Shown piece by piece: positions 1 to 7,966 of a stretch of 40,403 nucleotides of DNA. A program made the position numbers and the translations under genes. Numbering within the stretch: position 1 is the first letter of the stretch; every line of letters starts with the position of its first letter. Source of the stretch: Actinokineospora xionganensis (GTDB lineage: Bacteria; Actinomycetota; Actinomycetes; Mycobacteriales; Pseudonocardiaceae); NCBI RefSeq assembly GCF_014323725.1, contig NZ_JABVED010000024.1, positions 1 through 40,403 of the forward strand, written 5' to 3'. Below the pieces are notes generated by a model. It was not told where the DNA came from and searched no databases. It saw nothing but the letters and a program-made list of their open reading frames with translations.

Positions 1-98
1 TCAAAACAACGAGTCCAACGTTCAGAACATCGAACCCACCTCACGCTGGGCGGCGACCGGCGCCGTTGATGTTCTGAACGTTGGACTCGTTGTTTTGA
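1..98. repeat. Long inverted repeat 3' of greA
   Basis: Bases 1-31 and 68-98 are perfect reverse complements, with a 36-base spacer. A 15-base unit (TGAACGTTGGACTCG) occurs in the right arm at 75-89, again directly at 96-110, and inverted at 10-24. The element lies just downstream of greA, which is read leftwards and ends at 133. It could fold in RNA from either strand and act as a terminator or an RNA-stabilising end. It could also be a dispersed palindromic repeat. It starts exactly at the window edge, so it may extend further left. Confidence 0.75.
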
Positions 99-132
99 AC
101 GTTGGACTCGCGACCGTGCGGGAAGGCGCGGG

Positions 133-621
133 TCAGCCGGAGTAGGGGACTGCCTTGGTTAGCGTTACCTTCTGGATCTTGCCGCTGGGCAGTGCGTACT
201 CGCGGGTCTCGCCTTCCTTGGCACCGAGCAAGGCGCGACCCAGTGGCGACTCGGGGGAGTAGACCTCGAGCTCGCCCTCGCTGCCTTCCTCGCGGGTGGC
301 GAGGAGGAACTTCTCCTCGTCGTCGTCGCCCTCGTAGCGGACCGTCAACACCATGCCCGGCTCGGCGACGCCGTCGTTGGACGGTGCTTCGCCGACCTTC
401 GCTCCGCGAAGCAGCTCCTGCAGGTGCCGGATCCGGGCCTCCTGCTGCCCCTGCTCCTCACGGGCCGCGTGGTAGCCCCCGTTTTCCTTGAGGTCACCCT
501 CCTCGCGGCTGGTGTTGATCTTCTGCGCGATGACCGGGCGGTTCTCAATCAGCTCGTCGAGCTCGTGCTTGAGCCGGTTGTAGGCCTCCTGGGTCAACCA
601 GGTCACCTGGGTGTCGCTCAC
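133..621 (-). CDS. greA: Transcription elongation factor GreA
   Basis: GreA binds backtracked RNA polymerase and stimulates cleavage of the transcript 3' end so elongation can resume. The 162-residue product has the family layout: an N-terminal antiparallel coiled coil with the acidic tip [15 protein letters not shown] around residues 40-54, then a C-terminal FKBP-like domain ending in the typical GKIQKVTL strand. The reading frame is open further upstream. I chose the GTG at 621 because it gives the usual actinobacterial start ([16 protein letters not shown]) and has GAGGAG about 9 bases upstream. Homologous gene order is seen in mycobacteria (Rv1080c next to Rv1081c and mca). Confidence 0.95.
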   Translation of the reverse strand: MSDTQVTWLTQEAYNRLKHELDELIENRPVIAQKINTSREEGDLKENGGYHAAREEQGQQEARIRHLQELLRGAKVGEAPSNDGVAEPGMVLTVRYEGDDDEEKFLLATREEGSEGELEVYSPESPLGRALLGAKEGETREYALPSGKIQKVTLTKAVPYSG

Positions 622-704
622 GGTCACCAACTCCTCGTCGTACTCCGGGCCCGTGGTTACGGGCCGGCAGTCCCGGGCTTCGTCGAGCACCCGGAATGGA
701 AAAA

Positions 705-726
705 CACGGCCCGCCTAGGGGCCGTG
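705..726 (-). terminator. Rho-independent terminator of the DUF4307 gene
   Basis: An 8-bp perfect stem (CACGGCCC with GGGCCGTG, 6-base loop) is followed, in the minus-strand direction, by a run of five T. It lies between the DUF4307 gene (ends 803) and greA (starts 621). It should therefore separate the two transcripts, leaving greA its own promoter in the roughly 80 bases that remain. Confidence 0.75.
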
Positions 727-802
727 CAGGTAGACGAGAATAGCATGAACAGGCGTGCTAAACCGTCCGTTTTGTCCGATTTGGCACCGATAAGGACGCA
801 GT

Positions 803-1243
803 TCACCCCGTTGGCGGCTGTGCTGTGGACAGGTATGCGGGCACCTGGTAGGAGCACCCGAAGACATCGGCTGTCACCGGTTCGGATGAGCTGGCGATCA
901 CGGTCGTCACGCGCACGGGCGAAGGTCCGGGTGCGATGTAGACCTCCTTGCGGCCACCCTCGGCGCCGTCGAGTCCCCGGGTCCGCACGATGCACACGGC
1001 GGCCTTCTCGGGGGTCTGCCGGGTCACGTCGAAAACCAGTTGCATCTGATTGCCCGGAAGGTTGCCGAACGACGTCCGCTCCGCCTCGATCGGCGCGCTC
1101 CCGAGGTTCACGTACGCCGTGTAGGCGACCACCCCGCCCGCCAGCACGCCGAGGGCGATGAGGGCCGCAGTGGTCCGTCGGGACCGCTTGGCGGGCGGCT
1201 TCCCGTAGCGGCCTTCCGGCAGTGCGTGACCGGCCACGGTCAT
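803..1243 (-). CDS. DUF4307 family membrane protein
   Basis: This is a 146-residue actinobacterial protein of unknown function. It has a basic N-terminus (KPPAKRSRR), one transmembrane helix around residues 24-45 ([20 protein letters not shown]) and an extracytoplasmic beta-rich domain with two cysteines (AAVCIVRTR and FGCSYQ). The family is regularly found divergent from mca and next to greA (Rv1081c in M. tuberculosis), as here. I chose the ATG at 1243 over an in-frame ATG at 1285 because GGAGG sits 8 bases upstream of it. The intergenic stretch 1244-1370 must hold promoters for both this gene and mca. Confidence 0.85.
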   Translation of the reverse strand: MTVAGHALPEGRYGKPPAKRSRRTTAALIALGVLAGGVVAYTAYVNLGSAPIEAERTSFGNLPGNQMQLVFDVTRQTPEKAAVCIVRTRGLDGAEGGRKEVYIAPGPSPVRVTTVIASSSEPVTADVFGCSYQVPAYLSTAQPPTG

Positions 1244-1370
1244 TCGAGGGGCCTCCTGTGACGGCTGTCCGCCAGGCGGGAACAATGGACCCGCCGCGAC
1301 GCGTTCGACTTACCGGGTCGAGTATCCGCCTGGCGCGGTACCCCATACGACGAGGGGGCAGAGAGAGGTC

Positions 1371-2252
1371 ATGGCCGAGAAGCTGCGTTTGATGGCGGTT
1401 CACGCACATCCGGACGACGAGTCGAGCAAGGGCGCCGCCACCATGGCGAAATACGTCGCCGACGGCCACGAGGTCATGGTCGTGACCTGCACCGGCGGCG
1501 AGCGCGGCGACATCCTCAACCCGGCCATGGACCGCCCGGAGGTCCTCGCCGACATCCCGGCCGTGCGCCGCGCGGAGATGGCGAAGGCCGCCGAGATCCT
1601 CGGCGTGCAGCACCGCTGGCTTGGCTTCGTCGACTCGGGCCTGCCCGAGGGCGAGCCGCTGCCGCCGCTGCCCGAGGGCTGTTTCGCCCTGGTGCCGCTG
1701 GAGGAGTCGGTTCCGCCGCTGGTCGAGGCCATCCGCGACTTCAAGCCGCACGTCGTGCTCACCTACGACGAGAACGGTGGCTATCCGCACCCCGACCACA
1801 TCCGCTGCCACGAGGTCTCCGTCGCCGCGTTCGACGCGGCGGGCGACCCGGACCTCCACCCCGAAGCGGGCGACCCGTGGACGCCGCTCAAGCTGTACTA
1901 CATGCACGGCTTCTCCCGGGCCCGCCTGGTGGCCATGCACGAGGCGCTGCTCGCCGCCGGCCTGGAATCGCCCTACGGCGAGTGGCTGGACAACTGGAGC
2001 GCCGACCGCGGCGACATCTCCCACCGGGTCACCACCAAGATCCACTGCTCGGAGTACTTCGAGGTCCGCGACGCCGCGCTCCTCGCCCACGCGACCCAGA
2101 TCGACCCGGACAGCCGCTGGTTCGCCGTGCCGCTGGAGATTCAGCGCACCGTGTGGCCCTTCGAGGAGTACGAGTTGGTCCGGTCGCTGGTCGACAGCAC
2201 CCTCCCCGAGGACGACTTGTTCTCCGGGGTCGCTGAGAAGGTGACACTGTGA
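1371..2252 (+). CDS. mca: Mycothiol S-conjugate amidase Mca
   Basis: Mca is a zinc amidase that hydrolyses mycothiol S-conjugates to a mercapturic acid, which is exported, and GlcN-inositol, which is recycled. It is thus part of thiol-based detoxification in Actinobacteria. The 293-residue product shows the LmbE/PIG-L fold signature HAHPDDE at residues 11-17, the glycine-rich CTGGERGD stretch, and the later [13 protein letters not shown] motif that supplies another metal ligand. Length matches the family. It is distinguished from the close paralogue MshB by its neighbours (greA, DUF4307, small membrane gene). The stop overlaps the start of the next gene by GTGA, so the two are translationally coupled. 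Confidence 0.95.
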   Translation: MAEKLRLMAVHAHPDDESSKGAATMAKYVADGHEVMVVTCTGGERGDILNPAMDRPEVLADIPAVRRAEMAKAAEILGVQHRWLGFVDSGLPEGEPLPPLPEGCFALVPLEESVPPLVEAIRDFKPHVVLTYDENGGYPHPDHIRCHEVSVAAFDAAGDPDLHPEAGDPWTPLKLYYMHGFSRARLVAMHEALLAAGLESPYGEWLDNWSADRGDISHRVTTKIHCSEYFEVRDAALLAHATQIDPDSRWFAVPLEIQRTVWPFEEYELVRSLVDSTLPEDDLFSGVAEKVTL

Positions 2253-2485
2253 TCTTGTCCGGCCCGGACCTCTCGGCCACCGTGCCCATGGTCCTCACGC
2301 AGACGACCCCGCCGCTGCCCGCCGACCCCGGCGGGCAGGGCGAGGACTTCGGCAAGTCCTCACCCCTGGGCTTCCTGATCCTGATCCTGTTCTTCATCGC
2401 CGTGGCGTTCCTGATCCGCTCGATGACCAAGCACCTCAAGCGGGTCCCGGAAAGCTTCGACGAGCCCGAGGACAAGAAGGACTAG
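2249..2485 (+). CDS. Small membrane protein coupled to mca (Rv1083 type)
   Basis: The product has 78 residues. It has a short extracytoplasmic N-terminus rich in Pro, Gly and Thr, one strong transmembrane helix (residues about 38-57, [20 protein letters not shown]) and a charged cytoplasmic tail ending in EDKKD. The GTG start overlaps the mca stop by four bases. The same small gene follows mca in mycobacteria, so it may help anchor or support Mca. That role is inference; no catalytic motif is visible. Confidence 0.85.
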   Translation: MILSGPDLSATVPMVLTQTTPPLPADPGGQGEDFGKSSPLGFLILILFFIAVAFLIRSMTKHLKRVPESFDEPEDKKD

Positions 2486-2495
2486 GGCGGGCCGC

Positions 2496-2954
2496 TCAGG
2501 TGGCGGCGCGTTCGAGTTCGGCGATGTCGATCTTGCCCATCTTGAGCATGGCCTGCATCGCGCCCGGGTTGTCGACCAGTTCCGTCAGGCGGGTGGGGAT
2601 GACCTGCCAGGACAGCCCGAACTTGTCCTTGAGCCACCCGCACTGGCTCTCCTCGCCGCCACCCGCGGTCAGCGCGGACCAGTAGTGGTCCACCTCGGCC
2701 TGGTCCTCGCAGAAGATCTGGAATGACACGGCCTCGCTGAACTTGAACTCCGGCCCGCCGTTGAGCGCGACGAACGGGTTGCCGTCGATCTCGAAGTCGA
2801 CGGTCATCGCCTGGCCTTCGGGCCCTGGCATGTCAGGGCCGTAGCGGGCGACCTGCTTGACCTTCGAGTTGGGGAACACCGAACAGTAGAACTCCGCGGC
2901 CTGCTCGCCCTGGGTGTCGAACCACAGGCACGGGGTGATGTTGAGTGCCGCCAT
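2496..2954 (-). CDS. VOC/PhnB-like fold protein (3-demethylubiquinone methyltransferase-like)
   Basis: This 152-residue protein is a glyoxalase/VOC fold member of the PhnB-like subgroup. Motifs include LWFDTQGEQAAEFYCSVFPNS near the N-terminus, NPFVALNGGPEF in the middle and GWLKDKFGLSWQVIP toward the end. Domain databases label this group 3-demethylubiquinone-9 3-methyltransferase by similarity, but no SAM-binding site is present and the true substrate is unknown. I chose the ATG at 2954 because AAAGGAG lies 7 bases upstream and the sequence begins as in relatives (MAALNITPCLWFD). It is convergent with the mca operon. Confidence 0.88.
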   Translation of the reverse strand: MAALNITPCLWFDTQGEQAAEFYCSVFPNSKVKQVARYGPDMPGPEGQAMTVDFEIDGNPFVALNGGPEFKFSEAVSFQIFCEDQAEVDHYWSALTAGGGEESQCGWLKDKFGLSWQVIPTRLTELVDNPGAMQAMLKMGKIDIAELERAAT

Positions 2955-3025
2955 CGTCGTCTCCTTTCGCGGTGGATCCACCCACTCTCCCGCTACGGTC
3001 CGGTCGCCGCGAGGTGAATGCCGGT

Positions 3026-3244
3026 TCAGCCGAACCGGGCAAGGACGACCAGGTCGTGCAGCTTGTCGTCGACAACATCGGTGCGCATGAGGTTGATGCC
3101 GGTCAGCAGCCCAGGGACCATCGACAGCAGTTCGGCGTGGATCTCTCCGGTGTGCACCACCAGCGGCGACACGAGCTGCTCCAGCACATACCCGTTGGGC
3201 GTGAGCAGGAGCCGGGCGAACTTCCGCACGTCGGTGCATGGCAA
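3026..3244 (-). pseudogene. Remnant of a RlaP-like nucleotidyltransferase
   Basis: A 72-codon fragment contains CTDVRKFARLLLTPNGYVL followed by EQLVSPLVV and AELLSMVPGLL. It resembles the middle of the neighbouring RlaP (EVEHFCALGLKGNPTVLEVL, then EVCTDIGAELRALLRAFLS). It lacks the nucleotidyltransferase GSH/SDxD active site, and its ends match nothing. I therefore read it as the surviving middle piece of a second, related nucleotidyltransferase, not a working gene. A small hairpin (3021-3038) covers its stop codon. Confidence 0.55.
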
Positions 3245-3328
3245 CAGTGGATTGTCGGGCCGACTTGGAACGCTCGTTAGCTCACAGCGGCCGAGCCGCG
3301 CCCGGAGGGTGCGTCATGTCACTGGAGG

Positions 3329-3976
3329 TCAGGGAGTGCGATGGGCATCCAGATTCCTCCGTCGGACTGAGACCAGCCAGTTCTCGACTCGTCGGGTGTC
3401 GGGTTCGGCGGGCACCGCGCGGGGCGCGGCCGCGATGTCCGTGCGCAGGCGGTCCGCCCAGGCCAAACACTCCGTCAGCGGCACCTCGCCCGAGCGGACC
3501 GCCAGAAGCTTGTCGCGGTCGGCCCTCATGTCGATGCGCAGCTCGCCGGTGGCCAACAGGGTGCGGCACACCATGAGCAGGCGCAGGGCGTGCATCACCT
3601 GTTTCCACTTGGGTTCCGCGGCGCTGGTCGCGCGGGCCAGCTGTTGGGCCGTGGCCCGTTCGTAGCTCACCGCCACCCGTTCCGAGAGGAAGGCGCGCAG
3701 CAGCGCGCGCAGTTCCGCGCCGATGTCGGTGCACACCTCGACCCGGTCGCTGACCAGCACCTCCAGGACGGTCGGATTTCCCTTGAGCCCCAACGCGCAG
3801 AAGTGTTCGACCTCCCACGTCAGCTGTTCCGCCAACGGGCCGTCCACACTGGACGGCGGCTTCTCGAACCGCCAGAACGACTCCGTGGGCGCGGCGTAGA
3901 CACCGCGGCGGTCGATGTCCGACGCCGCGGTGGCCAGGCCGTAGGCATGTGAACCGACGACGGTGGACAGGATCAC
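3329..3976 (-). CDS. rlaP: RNA-repair-associated nucleotidyltransferase RlaP (PF10127 type)
   Basis: This 215-residue member of the DNA polymerase beta superfamily shows the glycine-serine and Asp pair of the nucleotidyltransferase fold: VVGSHAYG at residues 6-13 and SDID at 19-22. These are followed by RRGVYAAP and EHFCALGLKGNPTVLEVL, typical of COG3541. This family is named for its association with RNA ligase and repair genes, and its biochemical activity is not settled. The GTG start at 3976 overlaps the pnkp stop by GTGA, so it is the third gene of the hen1-pnkp-rlaP operon. That coupling suggests it modifies RNA ends or supplies an adduct in the same pathway (inference). Confidence 0.85.
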   Translation of the reverse strand: MILSTVVGSHAYGLATAASDIDRRGVYAAPTESFWRFEKPPSSVDGPLAEQLTWEVEHFCALGLKGNPTVLEVLVSDRVEVCTDIGAELRALLRAFLSERVAVSYERATAQQLARATSAAEPKWKQVMHALRLLMVCRTLLATGELRIDMRADRDKLLAVRSGEVPLTECLAWADRLRTDIAAAPRAVPAEPDTRRVENWLVSVRRRNLDAHRTP

Positions 3977-6498
3977 AGTCGCGGGTCCACCGGCTCGGAT
4001 TCCAGTGCCAGCACCGCGAACACGCACTCGTGGACCCGCCACAGCGGCTCGCCGCGGGTGAGGCGGGCCAGGCCCTCCAGCCCGAGCGCGTACTCCCGCA
4101 GGGCCAGCGACCGCTTGTGGCCGAGGTTGCGGTCCCGCAGCCGCGAAAGGTTCGCAGGCTCGGTGTAGTCCGGGCCGTAGATGATCCGCAGGTACTCGCG
4201 GCCGCGCACCTTCACCCCGGGCTGTGTCTTCGGCAGGTGGTTCGCCGCCGGTTTGACGACCATCCCCTCGCCGCCCGCCTCGGTCAGCTCCGTCCACCAG
4301 CGCACACCCGCCCCTACGGACCCGGCGTCCTCGGTGTCGACGACCAGGTTGCGCGTCACCGCGAACAGGTCGGGGTCGGCCGCGCGCAGGCGGTCGGCGA
4401 TCGTCAGGTGCCAGGTGTGCGGTCGGTCGTGGAACACCGTTGCCTGCGCGGCCAGGATCTGGAACGGCGCCAGCCGTACGCCGTCCAGACCGTCGGTCGG
4501 CCAGCAGTACCGGCGGTAGGCCGCGCGGAAGTCAGTCGCGTTCGTCTCCCGGGATCGGGTGCGTGCCAACAGGTCCGCGACGTCCACGCCGCGTCCGGCC
4601 GCCTCGGCGAGAGCGTCGGCGGCCGCGGGCAGCGCGACACCCGCCGCCGCCCCCACCGCCGCGTACTGGTCGGTGATCAGCGCCGACGCCTTGGCGCTCC
4701 ACGGCATCAGCTCGGCGTCGAGCAGCATCCAGTCGGTGTCGAGTTCGGCCCACAGCCCGGCCTCCGTCGCGGCGGCCCGCACGCGCGTGAGCAGCCGACC
4801 GGTGAGGTCTTCGTCGAAGAACGGCCTGCCCGTGCGGGTGTGCACGGCGCCGTCGCCGTCGATGCCGAAGCGCGCGGGCGCCACCGACTCGTCCCGGGTG
4901 AGCAGGACGACCGCGCGAGAGCCCATGTGCTTCTCCTCGCACAGAACCTCGCGCACACCGCGCGAACGGAAGTCGGCGAACGCCTCGGTCGGGTGTTCGA
5001 GCAGTTCACCGTCGGCCCGCGTCGGTGTCGGCGCCATCGTCGGCGGCAGATACAGCAGCCACCGGGGGTCGACCGCGAAGCGGCTCATGACCTCCAGTGC
5101 CGACGCCGCCTGCTCGCCGCGAACCGTGATCTGGCCCATGGTCCCGGTGTCGACGACTCGCTTGCCGACGACATCGGACAGGGCGAGCGTGCTCGGCTCG
5201 CGGCCGCCGAACGGGTCCGGCGGGGCGAGCGGGCGGGTCGGCTCGTACCAGACCTGGTGCGCCTTGACCGACACGGTCTCGCGCTCCGGGTACCGCAGCG
5301 CCGTGAGCTTGCCGCCGAACACGCAGCCGGTGTCCAGGCACATGGTTCCGTTGACCCACTCCGGATCCACCACCGGCGTGTGTCCATAGAGGACCATCGC
5401 GCGGCCGCGGTAGTCGTTGGCCCACGGGTAGCGCACCGGAAGGCCGTACTCGTCGGTCTCACCAGTCGTGTCGCCGTAGAGCGCGAAGCTGCGCACCCGG
5501 CCCGACGCGCGGCCGTGATAGGCCTGCGGAAGACCCGCGTGCGCGACGACGAGGTTGCCGCCGTCGAGCCGGTAGTGCGAGATCAGCCCGTCGCAGAACG
5601 CCTCCACGCGGGCGCGGTACTCGTCGGACTCCTCGCCCAGCTGTGCGAGCGACTCCGCCAGACCGTGCGCCACAGTCACCTTGCGGCCGCGCATCGCGCG
5701 GACCAGCTTCTGCTCGTGGTTGCCGCACACCGCCAGGGCGTCGCCCGCTTCGACCATCCCCATCACCAGCCGCAGCACGCCCGGGGTGTCCGGGCCGCGG
5801 TCGACAAGGTCGCCGACGAACACCGCGCGCCTGCCCTCGGGGTGGCGCGCGCCGACCGACCGCCCCTGGTCGTCACGGGTGATCGCGTAGCCCAACTCGC
5901 CGAGTAGTTCCTCCAGTTCCGCCCGGCAGCCGTGGATGTCGCCGATCACGTCGAACGGCCCGGTCTGGTCGCGCAGGTCGTTGTTGAGCCGCTCCGGCAC
6001 GATCCGCGCCTCGTCCACTTCGGACTCGCCACGCAGCACGTGCACCTTGCGGAAACCCTCGCGCTGCAACGATCCCAGCGCACGCCGGAGTTCGGCCCGG
6101 TGCCGTTTCACCACGTGCGCGCCGAAGTCGCGGTCCGGCCGCTCGGCGTTGCGCCGGACGCACACCGCCTCGGGGATGTCGAGCACGATCGCCACCGGCA
6201 GCACGTGGTGCTCCCGGGCCAGCTTGATCAGCTGCTCCCGCGGCTCGCGCTGCACGTTGGTCGCGTCGATCACGGTGACCTTGCCCGCACTGAGCCGCTT
6301 GCCCGCGATGTAGTGCAGCGCGTCGAAAGCGTCCGCCGACGCCGACTGGTCGTTCTCGTCATCGCTGACCAGACCGCGGAAGTAGTCGCTGGAGAGCACC
6401 TGGGTGGGCGCGAAGTGCTTGCGCGCGAAGGTGGACTTGCCGGAGCCCGAGGCGCCGATGAGCACCACGAGCGACATGTCGGGGATGGGGAGATCCAT
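3973..6498 (-). CDS. pnkp: Polynucleotide kinase-phosphatase/ligase Pnkp
   Basis: Pnkp is the three-domain enzyme of bacterial RNA repair. It phosphorylates 5'-OH ends, removes 2',3'-phosphates and seals breaks such as those made by anticodon nucleases. All three modules are visible in the 841 residues. The kinase P-loop GASGSGKST is at 15-23. The metallophosphatase motifs are GDIHG at 186-190, GDLVDRG at 229-235 and GNHE at 259-262. The C-terminal adenylyltransferase has nucleophile Lys523 in EEKHMGSRA. Length is close to the 870-residue Clostridium thermocellum enzyme. The ATG at 6498 shares one base with the hen1 stop (TGATG), with AAGGAGG 8 bases upstream inside hen1. No motif is missing, so it should be active. 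Confidence 0.96.
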   Translation of the reverse strand: MDLPIPDMSLVVLIGASGSGKSTFARKHFAPTQVLSSDYFRGLVSDDENDQSASADAFDALHYIAGKRLSAGKVTVIDATNVQREPREQLIKLAREHHVLPVAIVLDIPEAVCVRRNAERPDRDFGAHVVKRHRAELRRALGSLQREGFRKVHVLRGESEVDEARIVPERLNNDLRDQTGPFDVIGDIHGCRAELEELLGELGYAITRDDQGRSVGARHPEGRRAVFVGDLVDRGPDTPGVLRLVMGMVEAGDALAVCGNHEQKLVRAMRGRKVTVAHGLAESLAQLGEESDEYRARVEAFCDGLISHYRLDGGNLVVAHAGLPQAYHGRASGRVRSFALYGDTTGETDEYGLPVRYPWANDYRGRAMVLYGHTPVVDPEWVNGTMCLDTGCVFGGKLTALRYPERETVSVKAHQVWYEPTRPLAPPDPFGGREPSTLALSDVVGKRVVDTGTMGQITVRGEQAASALEVMSRFAVDPRWLLYLPPTMAPTPTRADGELLEHPTEAFADFRSRGVREVLCEEKHMGSRAVVLLTRDESVAPARFGIDGDGAVHTRTGRPFFDEDLTGRLLTRVRAAATEAGLWAELDTDWMLLDAELMPWSAKASALITDQYAAVGAAAGVALPAAADALAEAAGRGVDVADLLARTRSRETNATDFRAAYRRYCWPTDGLDGVRLAPFQILAAQATVFHDRPHTWHLTIADRLRAADPDLFAVTRNLVVDTEDAGSVGAGVRWWTELTEAGGEGMVVKPAANHLPKTQPGVKVRGREYLRIIYGPDYTEPANLSRLRDRNLGHKRSLALREYALGLEGLARLTRGEPLWRVHECVFAVLALESEPVDPRL

Positions 6499-7904
6499 CA
6501 GGCTGCCTCCTTCCGGGAGAACACGGCGAGCTGGGTGGAGGGACCGTGGACCGGGTCTTCCGGGCCGACCGGGGCATAGCGGACGGTGTAGCCGCAGCGG
6601 TCCGCCACGCCCTGGGCCCAGTCCTGGAACCGCGCGCGGGTCCATTCGAAACGGTGGTCGGTGTGCCGCATCTTGCCCGCGGGCAGGTTGGGGTACAGCA
6701 CGTTGTACTCGGCGTTCGGTGTCGTGACGATGACGTGGCGCGGGTTGGCCGTGCCGAACACCGCCCGCTCCAGCGCGGGCAGCCTGCTCGCGTCGACGTG
6801 CTCCACGACCTCCATCAGCACTGCCGCGTCGTAGCCCGCCAGCGCCGGATCGGTGTAGGTCACCGACGACTGGCGCAGCGCGACCCGGTCGCGGGCGCGG
6901 TCGGGCAACTGGTCGAGCCGCAGCCGCCGCTGCGCCGCGTCCAGCGCGCCCGCCGAGACGTCGCAGCCGACGATCTCGGTGAACGTCGGGTCGGCCAACA
7001 GGTCGCGCAGCAGCGCCCCGCCGCCGCAGCCGAGGTCGAGTACGCGGTGCGCCCGGACCTCGCGCAGCGCGTCGAGCACCGCGCGCCGCCTTGTCGCCGA
7101 GAGCGGCTCCGGCTTGTCCTCCGCCAGGACCGCCGCTTCCGGCAGCACGTCGACCGGCTCGGCCTCCGTGCCGCCGTCGAGTTCCGCGAGCCGGTCCAGG
7201 GCTGTGCGCTGGTAGCCGCGCCGGTGGGCCAGGTAGCGCAGGCTGATCAGGTCGCGCTCCGGGTGGCCGGACAGCCAGCCGTCCCCGGCGCGCAGCAGCT
7301 TCTCGATCTCGTCCTCGCCCACCCAGTAGTGCTTGGCGCCGTCCATCACCGGCAGCAGCACGTAGAGGTGCTTCAGGGCGTCGGACAGCTTCAGCTCACC
7401 CTCGATCCGCAGGTCGAGGTAGCGCGAGTCGCCCCACTCCGGGAACTCGGTATCCAGCGGCACCGGTCGGGCGTCGACCCGCCAGCCCAGCGGCGCGAAC
7501 AGCCGCTCGGCCATGTCGGGACCGGCCCAGCAGGGGGCGGCGGGCACCCGGATCCGCAGCGGGATCGGTGTGGCGGCCAGTCCGGGGCGCTGGTCGCAGC
7601 GGCCGATCATCGCGGTGCGGAAGACACTCGACAGGGCGACCGCGAGCATCGAGCCCGCCGCGTACGGGCGGTCGTTGACGTACTGGCCCAGGGTGAACGC
7701 GTCGTTCCTGCGGCCGCGGACCAGGGCGATCGGGTCGACTTCGAGCAGCAGCGCCGCAGTGCACTCGTCCTCGTCGGCCCGCGGGTAGAACACGTGGGCG
7801 GTGCCGGACGCGGTCGAGAACGCCTGCGCCTTGCCTGGGTGCTTGAACAGCAGGTATCCCAGGTCGGTCGCCGGTGTGTGGTTCGTCGTCAGGGTCAGCA
7901 GCAC
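6498..7904 (-). CDS. hen1: RNA 3'-terminal 2'-O-methyltransferase Hen1
   Basis: Bacterial Hen1 methylates the 2'-OH at the repair junction so that a resealed RNA cannot be cut again at that site. The 468-residue product has the bacterial N-terminal ligase-activating region (MLLTLTTNHTPATDLGYLLF onward, residues 1-245) and a C-terminal methyltransferase. Motifs are LDLGCGGG (289-296, SAM site), EVVEH (365-369) and HRFEW (417-421). E365, E368, H369 and H417 fit the Mn-binding ligands of the C. thermocellum enzyme. GTG start; the upstream SD is weak. First gene of the hen1-pnkp-rlaP operon. Confidence 0.95.
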   Translation of the reverse strand: MLLTLTTNHTPATDLGYLLFKHPGKAQAFSTASGTAHVFYPRADEDECTAALLLEVDPIALVRGRRNDAFTLGQYVNDRPYAAGSMLAVALSSVFRTAMIGRCDQRPGLAATPIPLRIRVPAAPCWAGPDMAERLFAPLGWRVDARPVPLDTEFPEWGDSRYLDLRIEGELKLSDALKHLYVLLPVMDGAKHYWVGEDEIEKLLRAGDGWLSGHPERDLISLRYLAHRRGYQRTALDRLAELDGGTEAEPVDVLPEAAVLAEDKPEPLSATRRRAVLDALREVRAHRVLDLGCGGGALLRDLLADPTFTEIVGCDVSAGALDAAQRRLRLDQLPDRARDRVALRQSSVTYTDPALAGYDAAVLMEVVEHVDASRLPALERAVFGTANPRHVIVTTPNAEYNVLYPNLPAGKMRHTDHRFEWTRARFQDWAQGVADRCGYTVRYAPVGPEDPVHGPSTQLAVFSRKEAA

Positions 7905-7966
7905 CCGCGAAGTGTCGCCTACTCGCTGCCGGATCTCATGTCATTTGAGAACGCGACCCACTGTTT

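Noticed and set aside
657..2090. Long minus-strand frame across mca
   Set aside because: It is antisense to mca, which has full family motifs. Long antisense frames are common in high-GC DNA.
3949..5907. 652-codon plus-strand frame opposite pnkp
   Set aside because: No domain or motif. It mirrors the codon pattern of pnkp on the other strand.
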